Shown: positions 55,364-64,000 of the stretch, piece after piece
Numbering within the stretch: position 1 is the stretch's first letter
Layout of the letters: the number at the start of each line of letters is the position of its first letter
Origin: Ctenosaura bakeri
Taxonomy: Eukaryota; Chordata; Lepidosauria; Squamata; Iguanidae
DNA length: 64,000 bases
Direction: 5' to 3'
NCBI GenBank assembly: GCA_948474755.1
Contig: CAOLHI010000056.1
Location: 682,001 to 746,000 of the forward strand
Notes under the pieces: generated by a model
The model's database searches: none
What the model was told of the DNA's origin: nothing
The model's input: the letters and a program-made list of their open reading frames with translations, nothing else
Translations under genes and position numbers: made by a program

Positions 55364-55609
55364 TCAGCTCTCCAATCTGTCAAGGTTGCTTTGAAATTTG
55401 ATCCTGTCCTCTGGTGTATTAGCAACCCCTCCCAATTTGGTATCATCTGCAAATTTGATCAGCATGCCCTCCACTCCTTTATCCAAGTCATTGATGAAGA
55501 TGTTAAATAGCCCTAGGCCCAGGACAAAACCATGTGGCACCTCACTAGTTACTTCTCTCCAGGATGAAAAGTAGCCATTGGTGATCACTCTTTGGATTCG
55601 GTCGGTCAA
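55364..55609 (-). pseudogene. CR1 reverse transcriptase, catalytic part
   Basis: The 81-residue frame keeps FADD (residues 53-56), but motif B is altered to TSEVPHGFVLG in place of [11 protein letters not shown], so it would be inactive. A stop separates it from the C-terminal frame. Confidence 0.9.
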
Positions 55610-55746
55610 CCAATTACCAATCCACCTAATAGTAGCCCTGTCTAGCCCGCATTTTACTAGCTTCTATGCAAGAATATCATGGAGAATTTTGTCAAAGGCC
55701 TTACTGAGGTCGAGATCTGCCACGTCTACAGCATTCGCTTCATCGA

Positions 55747-56172
55747 TCAAGCCTGTAACCCTAACATAAAAGGAGATAAGATTAATCTGGCATGACTTAT
55801 TTTTGAAAAATCCATGCTGGCGTTAATGATTACAGCATTGCTTTCTAAGTAATTACAAGCTGACTGTTTAATGATCTGCTCTAGGATCTTTCCCGGAATT
55901 GACATCAGGCTGACCGGGCGATAATTATTAGGGTCCTCTTTTTTCCCCTTCTTGAAGATGGGGATGACATTTGCCCTCCCCCAGTCTGCTGAGACTTCTC
56001 CTGTTCTCCAAGAGTTCTCAAAGATTATTGCAAGTGGTTCAGAAATGACTTCTGCCAGTTCTTTCAACATCCTTGGATGTAATTCATCTGGCCCTGGAGA
56101 CTTGAATTCATCTAGTTTAGCCAGATATTCCTGTACTACTACTCTACTTATTCTGTGCTGCATTTCCCTCAC
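55747..56172 (-). pseudogene. CR1 reverse transcriptase, N-terminal part
   Basis: The 141-residue frame has SPGPDELHPRMLKEL and FKKGKKEDPNNYRPVSL, the fingers-domain signatures of CR1 RT. Decay begins in the downstream ESNAVIIN region where the frame is lost. Confidence 0.9.
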
Positions 56173-56300
56173 TTCCTCACCTGCTCCCCATGCCCCAGGT
56201 TGAGTACTTCTATCCTTTTGGGAGAAAACTGAGGCAAAGAAGGTATTGAGTAGTTCTGCCTTCTCTCTTCCCCCTGTTATTAATTGGTCATGATAGTGAT

Positions 56301-56659
56301 CCTATCATTTCCTTGTTTTTCCTTTTGCTGAGAAAATATCTAAATGAGTTATGAGTTATGAGTTGTAGGGTGGGGAAAAGTTGGAGAAAAGGACTGACCA
56401 ATGATGCCGTAATGCGGTGGAAACACCAGTGGGAATAATGCTACTCATCTGCTTAAGTCAAAAGGGTGTGGTAGGGAGCATTTTGAACCTGGAAATGGCA
56501 ATGCTGGGATTGTAGCAGAACAACGTGCTATTGTGGTGTGGTGCGGAAAGAGCCACCTTTAAACCATAATAAAATAGAAACACAAAGCATACCCTTCAAA
56601 GCTATGTCTGCAACAACGTATTGAAAACCACATGACTCCTTAAATGATGATGGTGATGA
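56301..56659. other. Unique noncoding sequence
   Basis: 56380-56560 has a loose resemblance to the right half of a family C element (ggtgtggtgcggaaagagcc at 56535-56554) but no matching left end. Not called. Confidence 0.3.
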
Positions 56660-56960
56660 TGATGATGAGGTATTTACCTGTCAGTGGAAAGACAGCAAGG
56701 ATGGAGCCAGCTGGATCTCCTGGGAAAAGAAGGTCCACAACTTGGAAACAGCCACCGAGAAGATTCTTCCCCTGTCCTCAAGAAACATGCCTGTGATGGT
56801 AGTGGGACGAAGAGAAAGCCCTCCCTTGCAGAACTTAAAGATTAAGTAGGGTCATATAGGGAGTTCTTTAGAGAGGCTGGGCCCAAGCTGTTAGGACTTC
56901 AGGGTCAGAACCAGCACTTTGAACAAGCACTCAGATGTATAGTACAGTGGCTACGTATCC
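56660..56960 (+). mobile_element. LINE remnant (L2-like)
   Basis: The blocks aacagccaccgagaag, ctgtgatggtagtggg and cagaaccagcactttgaac match, as sense or antisense, the element at 14749-15120. A (GAT)n run lies at 56646-56668. Decayed. Confidence 0.45.
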
Positions 56961-57092
56961 TAATTTATTGAAGAAGGTGCCCAGTTTGAAAGACTGCCAG
57001 AGCATAGTTCTCTATTTGAAGGCATCTCCTCTTTGAAGGGCTCCCCTGGTCTAAGATGACAACCTTGTTAGTTTTGCTTTGGACTACATTCA

Positions 57093-57272
57093 GGCCATTT
57101 CCACATTACACTGTTATAGTGTGATTATTCCACTTTCAACATCCTATGGAATCCTGGGGTTTGCAGTTTTGGAAGGGGCTGGCCGGCTCCTCCCGAAACT
57201 TTAAACCCCAGGATTCCATAGGATGTTGAAAGTGGAATAATCATGCTATAACAGTGTAGTGCAAAAATGGCC
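57093..57272 (+). mobile_element. Family A MITE (A18)
   Basis: A 180-bp palindrome with exact TCA duplications (57090-57092 and 57273-57275). Confidence 0.95.
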
Positions 57273-57984
57273 TCAGTTTTCTTAAACCTAACTTATTACC
57301 ATCAAATTTGTGAAAATTTATTTAAATTCTTTAGAAATTTCTTTGTGAAAATGAGCGCTATGAAATTTTCTACCTTTGGCATTAATGAAATTCAGCAAGG
57401 CTTCCTACTCCCATTATGGGCAGGATCATTTTGCCTCTCCCTGCTGTGTAGTGGTTAAAAGATAAGAAACCCAGCAGGAAAAAAGAGATGACAACCATAA
57501 TTCAGCAATTCAGCATCACAATCATGGTCAAATACAGAGTTATCCAAATCCAAACTTCTAGTAGGTAAGCTTTCAAAACCCACTGTGTGGTTGGACGAAT
57601 TTGTCAGATTCACTGTCTCCCACACTCTAAGGCCAGAATCCTGCACTGGGTTCGCATAGCCAAAATCTCTGCATAGTACATTAAATGTGTTTGTGACCTT
57701 TTTGTTGAATGACAACATTGTGCAACTGAATCAAGACACTGAATGCCCTCCTCGCCCCCCTTGGTTGTTGACTAAAATAAATAAATATATTCCAATAATA
57801 AACATGCTGCTGAATGCACAATCAAATGCACGTGAACATGGATATGCATGTGCAATGCACAGCAATGCACAATATGCTTCTATGCACAATGTGCATCTGT
57901 GTACAATGGCAGCACAGCACCACTCTGTTTCCACAATTTCAAACCGTTCCTCATTGGCCATAAGTGTCCAACCAGCTTTGCAGG
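57273..57984. other. Noncoding sequence with TGCA-rich block
   Basis: 57810-57905 repeats gcacaa/tgcatg words densely. No gene. Confidence 0.4.
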
Positions 57985-58523
57985 AGAACTTAGGGTGTCA
58001 TTTGGAATACTGTGTCCAGTTCTGGGCATGTCAATTCACAAAGGATGTGGACAAGCTGGAATGTGTCCAGAGGAGGTGACCAAAATTGTGAAGGGTCTGG
58101 AAGCCATGAAACCCTATGGGAAGTAGCTTAGGGAGCTGGGGATGCTTAGTCTGCAGAAGAGAAGGTTAAGAGGGAACATGATAGCCATGTTTAAATATCT
58201 GAAGGGATGTCATGTTGAGGAGGGAGTGGGTTTGTTCTCTGCCGCTCCAGAGACTAGGACAAGGAGCAATGGATTCAAGCTGCAGGAAAGGAGATTCCAC
58301 TTGAACCTCAGGAAGAACTTCCTGATGGTCAGAGCTGTTTGGCAGTGGAATGTGCTGCCTGGGAGTGTGGTAGAGTCTCCTTCATTGGAGGTTTTTAAGG
58401 AGAGGCTGGATGGCCATCTATTGGGAATGCTTTGATGGGTGTTCCTGCATAGCAGGGGGTTGGGCTCAGTGGCCCCTGGGGTCTCTTCCAACTCTATGAT
58501 TCTATGGTTTTATGATTCTATGA
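57985..58523 (+). mobile_element. CR1 LINE 3' end
   Basis: It runs from ggaatactgtgtccag to ctatgattctatggttttatgattctatgac. The terminal frame 58142-58435 has [12 protein letters not shown] and GFKLQERRFHLNLRKNF. It carries the unoccupied ccagagactaggac site (about 58246-58260). Confidence 0.95.
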
Positions 58524-58929
58524 CTGTCCAAGACAGCAGCAGGATTTCAGCCTGTATGTTTTAAGTCTCAAGTTCTTTCTGTTAGGTTTAGAAATTTTCT
58601 TTGCAAAATTTAGAAAGTTCATATTAATAAATTTATCTTCTATCCATTATCTGGCTCAAATCTGGTTTAAAGAGAAAGAAGCAAAAGAAGGGCCTTGAAA
58701 TTGCTCATCAACAGTTCATACCTGGACAGTAGACTATCAGGCACACAGGTGAACTGATTGGTTTTCTCTCCTAGAGTGAGATGTTTTGCATTTCTGTTTC
58801 AATTAGTGAAATGATCTTTGCATTTCCTTCTACACTAAAATGCTAGCATATGCTCTTTTTGGGGAAAGGGGGACAAATCGGTGTCCTCTTTTCCATTGTG
58901 TTTTGAATTTGAGATGTGTACTTGTACTT
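58524..58929. other. Unique noncoding sequence
   Basis: No supported feature. Confidence 0.4.
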
Positions 58930-59276
58930 TCAATCTGGAGAAGAGAGGATTAAGAGGTGACATGATAGCCATGTTTAAATATCTGAAAGGATGTCATATG
59001 GAAGATGAGGGCAAGCTTGTTTCTGATTCTCCAGAGACTAGGATGTGAAATAGTGGATTGATTCCACCTAAAGTTTAGGAAGAACTTCCAGAGGATAAGT
59101 GCTGTTCAACAGTGGAATACACTGCCTGGAAGTGTGATGGAGCCTCTTTCTTTGGAGGTTTTTAAGCAGAGGCTGGAGTGTTATGATTGTGTATTCCTGC
59201 ATGGCAAAATGAGGTTGCATTGGATGGCCCTTGTGGTCACTTCCAACTTTTATGATTCTATAATTCTATGATTCTA
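58930..59276 (+). mobile_element. CR1 LINE 3' end
   Basis: From caatctggagaagagagg to ctataattctatgattctag. More diverged than the neighbouring copy and short of the RT. Confidence 0.85.
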
Positions 59277-59336
59277 GGTGCACATCTTAGTCTCAACTGT
59301 GATGCTCATCTGAGTGTCATCTTCCTGACTGACTGG

Positions 59337-59768
59337 GGCCCTTTCCGCACCTTACCTTTTTGCGGAGGTGGGGGGCAGCGGTCGCGCGAGCAGCCTCTTG
59401 CATGAGGCGCTCACTTTGCTTCTGCTTCCTGACCGCAGCTGGCTTGCCGGTTGCGCAAATGCCACGCAAACGCACAGCCACCTCCTACCACAGCGCAACC
59501 TGGGAATTGCAGGCTAGCGCTGAGGCAGGAAGCGCGACTGGCCTGGCTCCCGATGCACCGCACACCAGGTAAGTGTGCGTGGGCTCCGGGAGCATTGCGC
59601 GACCGTGCACCACTTTCAGCTTTAAGCCAAAAATGAAAAGGTGTGTGCGCAGTCCGCTTTAGGCTCTTGAGTGTCTCGTAAATGGGAGCGCGTCGTATGG
59701 ACCACTCCTCCCATTTACGCGACACTCAAGGGGTCCTTTCGCTTTAGAAACGGCGTGCCAAAAGATCT
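59337..59768 (+). mobile_element. Family B MITE (B8)
   Basis: Ends ggccctttccgcacc and caaaagatct (right TIR mutated), with exact TGG duplications (59334-59336 and 59769-59771). caccaggtaagtgtgc near 59568. Its subterminal hairpin uses the same replaced arms as B7 (gagtgtctcgtaaatgg and complement), so B7 and B8 form a subfamily. Confidence 0.85.
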
Positions 59769-60199
59769 TGGGGTGGGATGTGCAGCAACACCTTCGGTCA
59801 CTGTTTTTTACACAGGTCCAGTTGCCCGTGGCTAAAGCTGGACTTAGGTCATGAATTAAATATTGTTTCTTCCTGATTTGGAACAAAGTACGTGAACACT
59901 AGCAAGAAAGGTGTCTGAGTTTAGAATAACCACTCGCTGACTTATACTGGAAGAACCAGGAATTGTTGCAGCATAAGTATGTTTTGGGATGTAAAACAAG
60001 GAGGCACCCAACATCTCTTGATGTGACCACAGTCCCTATGTGCAAGATTCACGTGCATCTATGCACATACATGTACATTGTGCAATGTACAATGGAGATT
60101 TCATTCCATGTATTGTCGTGATGTTCTGTTTTATAGTCTTTGTCCCTGATTGTATATGTCAATGTTCTGTCCTTTGGTGTAAAGGGCATTATAAATGAA

Positions 60200-60248
<49 letters not shown>

Positions 60249-60274
60249 GATATTATTACCATTATTATCATTAA
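59769..60274. other. Noncoding sequence with TGCA-rich block and (ATC)n
   Basis: 60040-60100 is TGCA-rich. 60110-60198 resembles a LINE tail (aaagggcattataaatgaac). (ATC)n follows at 60199-60248. Confidence 0.45.
60199..60248. repeat. (ATC)n microsatellite
   Basis: About 16 units, probably grown from a LINE/SINE tail. Confidence 0.95.
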
Positions 60275-60362
60275 GGCCCCTCCCTAAACTACAAACCCTG
60301 AGATTCCATAGAAGGTTGAAAGTGGAATAACAGCACTGTAACAGTCTAGTGTGGAAATGGCC
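60275..60362 (+). mobile_element. Family A half-element (A19)
   Basis: Only the right arm is present: ggcccctccctaaactac through to gtgtggaaatggcc. The left arm is absent and the microsatellite lies just upstream. Confidence 0.8.
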
Positions 60363-60909
60363 TGAGAGAGGGGGAGAGATTGAAAGTGTGACTGACAAGC
60401 TAACATCATTAGAGGCTGTCCCTAGGTCTCAGGTTTTAGCTCAGAAATGTCATGGTCAGAACTGGCAAGCCTACATATCACCTCACTAAGCATGCCTTCA
60501 TCAGTCTGCATTTGCCATGTGCATGTACATGGAGGAAGGAAGAGAAACAGAGGGATATCTCTGAGAGAAACTAACCAGAGGGAGTATAAAATATGCAATT
60601 GGCCCTCCACATTTTCAGGTTTAACTTTCACAGATTTGATTATTTGTAAGTTTCTCCTATCCCTGCCACCCCCACTTCAGGCTCTTCTTTTGCAGACTTC
60701 GATCAGGATGTGCAGCCCTTTAAAAAACCACCTCTGCTCCTGCTCATCCATCAGCCACTGTCTGGCCAGCTAAGGACAGCTGGCAGCCTGATTTCTCAGC
60801 ACCACAAACCCTCTCCCGATGCCCCCAACACACAACGGAGATGGCTGAAAGAGTTACTATAGGGCCACCATGCCAACCCATCCCCTTTCCTTCTCCTTTC
60901 CCTGACCTG
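60363..60909. other. Unique noncoding sequence
   Basis: No supported feature. Confidence 0.4.
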
Positions 60910-61043
60910 GGCCATTTCTGCACGGCATTCCTATAGTGCGATGATTCCACTTTCAACCTCCTATGGAATCCTGGGGTTTGCAGTTCCGGGAGGGGCCGGA
61001 AAGTGGAATCATCGCGTTATAAGAGCGTTGTGAGGAAATGTTC
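60910..61043 (+). mobile_element. Family A MITE, shortened (A20)
   Basis: Left arm ggccatttctgcacggc, right end gaggaaatgttc. CTG flanks both sides (60907-60909 and 61044-61046). The right arm has lost its inner half. Confidence 0.8.
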
Positions 61044-61284
61044 CTGGTTTAGACTCTTGGTGCCCACTCTCCCCACCATGCCTTGGCCCCCTTCCACGGA
61101 CACACAGACACACATTTTGATATTTGTGATTTTCCCACTTTTGCAGGGGTCTTGCACCCCTAAGCCTAGTGAATATGGAGAGACGACTGTATAAAATATA
61201 TAATATTTCCTGTACTCAACCTGTTCCTCCTTAACATTTCCCCACAGCCCTTTTTTGTCTGCCCAAGCAATAAATGTGCTTGTT
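61044..61284. other. Unique noncoding spacer
   Basis: No feature. Confidence 0.4.
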
Positions 61285-61925
61285 GTCAATTGCCTTTAAG
61301 TTGGCTTCCTTGTATGGCGACCCTATGAACGAGACCTTAACAGTCCTGCCAATGTCTTCCAAACTCAAGACCATGGTGTCCTTGGTTGAATCTCTCCACC
61401 TGTGTCATGATCCTTCATCTTTTCCTTCCACCTTCTACGTTAACATGCATGATCATCTTTTTTAATGAGTTGTTCCAAGTCTGGATAGGCATCTAGGTTT
61501 AGTGGAATTTTCCAAACAGTTGTGTCCTCTCATGATGCAGCCAAAGTGCAATGACTGTGGCTGAACCAATTTGGCTTCTAGGCACATTTGAAGTTTGATT
61601 TGCTCTTGGAGCCTTTTTTTTGTCTTTGTGGAGGTCCACGATATCTCAGAGAGCCACTGTAGTATAGTGGTTTGAGCCCTGGATTATGACCCTAGAGACC
61701 AGAATTCAATCCCCTGCTTGGCCATGGAAATCCACTGGGCACCTTTGGGCACATCACATACTCTCAGCTCCTGAAAACCCTGTGATAGGTTTGCTTTAGG
61801 GTCTCCATAAGTCAGAAATGACTTGAAGGCACATAACAACAATGGTATCTCTCCTCTGGCATCACATTTCAAATGAGTTTGTTCTCGTACCAGCTTTCTT
61901 CACTGTCTCGCTTCCACAACCAGGC
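61285..61925 (-). mobile_element. RTE/Bov-B- or L2-like LINE fragment, interrupted by a SINE
   Basis: The minus-strand LINE sequence is collinear with 44740-45150 and 19500-19905 (caaatgagtttgttctcg, cttctaggcacatttg, caagaccatggtgtcc), broken at 61651-61848 by a SINE. Confidence 0.6.
61651..61848 (+). mobile_element. tRNA-headed SINE, full length, inserted in the LINE
   Basis: Full order: head gagccactgtagtatagtgg, B-box-like gaattcaatcccc, body tttgggcacatcacatac, ctgaaaaccctgtgatagg, tail ccataagtcagaaatgac and ggcacataacaac. The LINE sequence around gatatctc / ggtatctc repeats at both edges, an imperfect target-site duplication of about 8-10 bp. Confidence 0.9.
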
Positions 61926-61933
61926 ATAGCAAA

Positions 61934-62064
61934 CATCTTCACACTAGACTGTTGTAGTGCTATTATTCCACTTTTAACAACCTATGGAATCATGGGGTTT
62001 GCAGTCTAGGATTCCAGAGGATGTTGAAAGTGGAATAATAGCACTATAACAGTCCACTGCTGAA
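61934..62064 (+). mobile_element. Family A MITE, termini eroded (A21)
   Basis: Arms cttcacactagactgttg and taacagtccactgct, with the attccactttt/aaagtggaat core. No intact GGCC ends. Confidence 0.75.
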
Positions 62065-62369
62065 TAGAATTACTTCCAGTGTCTTTGACCAGTTTGTGTG
62101 TATTTGGCTGGAGGGGGACAGAATTAAAAAAAATGACCTAGGCAAGAGAACAATCAGCTAGGTGTTAAGCACTTATTCTCCTCTTCATGGGTTGTCCCTA
62201 AACCATATTTTCTTGCCCAGAAAACAGTGCTGGGAAGCTCCAGTTTTAACGCATAACACTTACTGGGTTGTGATCCAAATTGCACCTAATTTGGGAACCT
62301 GCCTCATTCCGCCCTGTGCCACTGATTCTCCAGTAGCATTCTGAACCTATCCATGCCACAATACCAAAT
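62065..62369. other. Unique noncoding sequence
   Basis: No supported feature. Confidence 0.4.
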
Positions 62370-64000
62370 TGTTAATTACTTAGCACCTACCTCCCCCGCC
62401 CCCGCCCCATAACGGCTGTAATAATTCCTAATTGTCTCAGTGCTGAGAAAATGCTTCCTTTAAGAAGGTTAAACAAAGAGTGTATTGACATTAGCAAAGA
62501 CTGGTGAAAGAAAAACATTATTAAATAAAAGGAGCTTTATTTAAACACCAAATGAATCATTTAAAGGCAAATTAGAGGTCCTCACGCCAACTAAACAAAT
62601 AATGTTAAACAATAATTAGATATCCATTTCAGATTAGACACCCGGGTTCATCCGGCAGCAAGGAGAGATGCACCCAAGTTTTCTCGTTATTGCTATCAGT
62701 TTGTTCAAGAGACATAATTAAATGCTGCACCCTCTTTGAGTTGTTTTTTTTTTTTTTTGGTTTGCTTTTTTAAAAACATCTCCTTCAAGATGGGGGAAAA
62801 AAGGGAGAAGAAAGATTTCATTTGTCATTTCATTTCATTTCCTGTCGTACTGTTTACTCCTGACGATAAAGCATCTTGAAAGGGTCGCTTTCATGAAATA
62901 GAAGGAGGTGAGCGTTCTGAGGACTCTCCTACCGAGAACAATCGATGGTCCCAAGCTACTGGTTGTATTTCTCAGTCTTATCAGCCTGGCAGATAGTGGT
63001 GCCATCTAAGCTAATTCCAGAATTTCATTCCTCCCCCTTTTCTCCGTGCCAGCCTCTCAGAGATGACACTGTCTTCCATCTTGTTGTATCTGCCTGATAA
63101 TTATAATTTTGACAATCCTGCCTTCCTTTCCCACCCATCCCTGGTAGGCCTCTCTTTAAATGCCAGCTCATTTTATTTTCCTTTTTGAAAGAAAGCAACA
63201 GTTTGTGATGCTCCTTCTCGGCACAAGGAAGGATAGGCGTTCTGGATCAGGTGTTCTGCTGTTCCCTGCCCTCTCCTGGAGGTGACTTCAAAGGGTGAAA
63301 AGGCAACGACACAGAAGGTTGCAAGCAATATCAAGAGTAGGCTTATCATCCTATTTCAAAGAGGCAAAGCTTTCTGAGAACCAGGCACGAGGAGGGAGCT
63401 GGAGGGGGGCAACGCAGGCAGAAGAGCATCTCTCAACCGCTGCGTTTTCATTAGGGCCGCCTTGAATTGATGATGAGTATAGAATCCTGACAGCTACCAT
63501 CACGCTAGGGCCAAAGAAGAGTTTTTCTTTGCACGAGTGCCAAGAGCTTTCATTTTTTTTTAAAAAAAGAATACTCTGGGAATTTGTGTTTCCCCTCCCT
63601 CCTCAATCTGTGGCATCCCCATTCCCCATGTATATACAAACCGAAGCATTAAGGAGTTTGCTTAATGAGATCAAGGCATCGGGACTTGATACATCACGAC
63701 AAGACACAAAGCTCCCACTTTCCAGGGTGGGAAACATCAAAACAGAGGAGGCAAGGTAGACGTCCAGGAAAAGCATTGTCCTATAAATATGGGGAGGGGA
63801 AAGAGACTTGGGGAGGGCAGTTGGGGAGGAAGAAGAAGAGAAAGGGGGGCTTTTCTTAGATGCCACCAAGTGTGCCCAAGCAGTCTGACAAAATCATGTA
63901 GCCTTGTCTTGGATATGGACTGCTTGGAGCAACTGCCTACGTTACATTCTAATCTGGAGGTGTCCCTTCTTGGAGGATTTCTTTAGCTACGAGGAGAATT
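62370..64000. other. Repeat-free region, candidate conserved noncoding sequence
   Basis: About 1.6 kb without any of the repeat families that fill the rest of the window. 62370-62720 is dense in homeodomain-like cores (ttaattact, cctaattg, caaattag, aataattag). 62820-63130 and 63400-63760 are likewise unique. No exon with a convincing frame and splice signals. This is how developmental enhancers in gene deserts often look, but it is an inference. Confidence 0.4.

Larger units (their letters stand above)
54576..56300 (-). mobile_element. CR1 LINE, longest copy in the window
   Basis: About 1.7 kb on the minus strand, from RT N-terminal sequence at the right to the catagaatcatagag end at 54580. 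Three successive RT frames survive (55747-56172, 55364-55609, 54689-55348), separated by frameshifts. The 5' end near 56300 is approximate. A full CR1 would also carry an endonuclease and ORF1, which are absent. Confidence 0.95.

Noticed and set aside
56535..56560. Right end of another GGCC MITE (gtgcggaaagagcc)
   Set aside because: No matching left terminus or 3-bp duplication within about 500 bp, so it was left uncalled.
61651..61730. tRNA gene
   Set aside because: Boxes are recognisable but the cloverleaf is broken and the sequence continues into the SINE body and tail.
1..64000. CRISPR array, prophage, integron or bacterial operon
   Set aside because: No regularly spaced direct repeats with unique spacers, no ribosome-binding-site-led gene series. 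The repeat content is vertebrate.

Overview
The window reads as vertebrate nuclear DNA from a squamate reptile, probably a lizard. This rests on the repeats: several CR1 LINEs whose 3' ends run into short attctatg repeats, squamate-type L1 ORF2 C-termini, tRNA-headed SINEs of Sauria-SINE type, 5S-rRNA-headed SINEs sharing the same tail, and antisense RTE/Bov-B- or L2-like LINE remnants. I found no host protein-coding gene, tRNA gene, rRNA gene or bacterial-type operon. Nearly all open frames lie in transposons, satellites or unique noncoding DNA. The only real coding homology I recognise is decayed LINE reverse transcriptase and L1 ORF2 sequence.

The dominant structure is a dense swarm of about 40 short non-autonomous DNA transposons (MITEs), roughly 11 kb by my coordinates. 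I group them as family A (near-perfect palindromes of about 110-200 bp), an A-like variant, family B (GC-rich, about 390-490 bp), family C (about 350-420 bp) and family D (about 457 bp). All share terminal inverted repeats close to GGCCMTTTCYGCAC, and about twenty copies show an exact 3-bp target-site duplication. That fits a PIF/Harbinger-like mobilising system better than hAT, Tc1 or piggyBac. No transposase is present here.

Layout: 1-1.6 kb holds a candidate solo LTR on the minus strand. 1.9-10.9 kb has B and A elements, one A copy split by an L1 with a 15-bp duplication, SINEs and a 5S-SINE. 11.2-12.45 kb is a plus-strand CR1. 13-22 kb mixes SINEs, MITEs, LINE tails and a 5S-SINE hit by two MITEs. 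22-32 kb is repeat-poor apart from a CR1 split by a MITE and the cleanest palindromic A copy. 32-35 kb is a MITE/CR1 cluster including a MITE nested in another MITE. 40.7-42.7 kb is an L1 cluster with AAT/ATT microsatellites. 43.8-51.2 kb is a zone of nested insertions in which SINEs and CR1s are broken by MITEs. 53.2-59.3 kb carries four CR1s, one retaining about 1.7 kb. 62.4-64 kb, and parts of 28.5-30, 39.7-40.6 and 46.8-47.1 kb, are repeat-poor and AT-rich with homeodomain-like motifs. They are the best candidates for conserved noncoding elements.

The insertions can be ordered in time: SINEs, CR1s, 5S-SINEs and one MITE served as targets for later MITEs, and one MITE was in turn the target of an L1.
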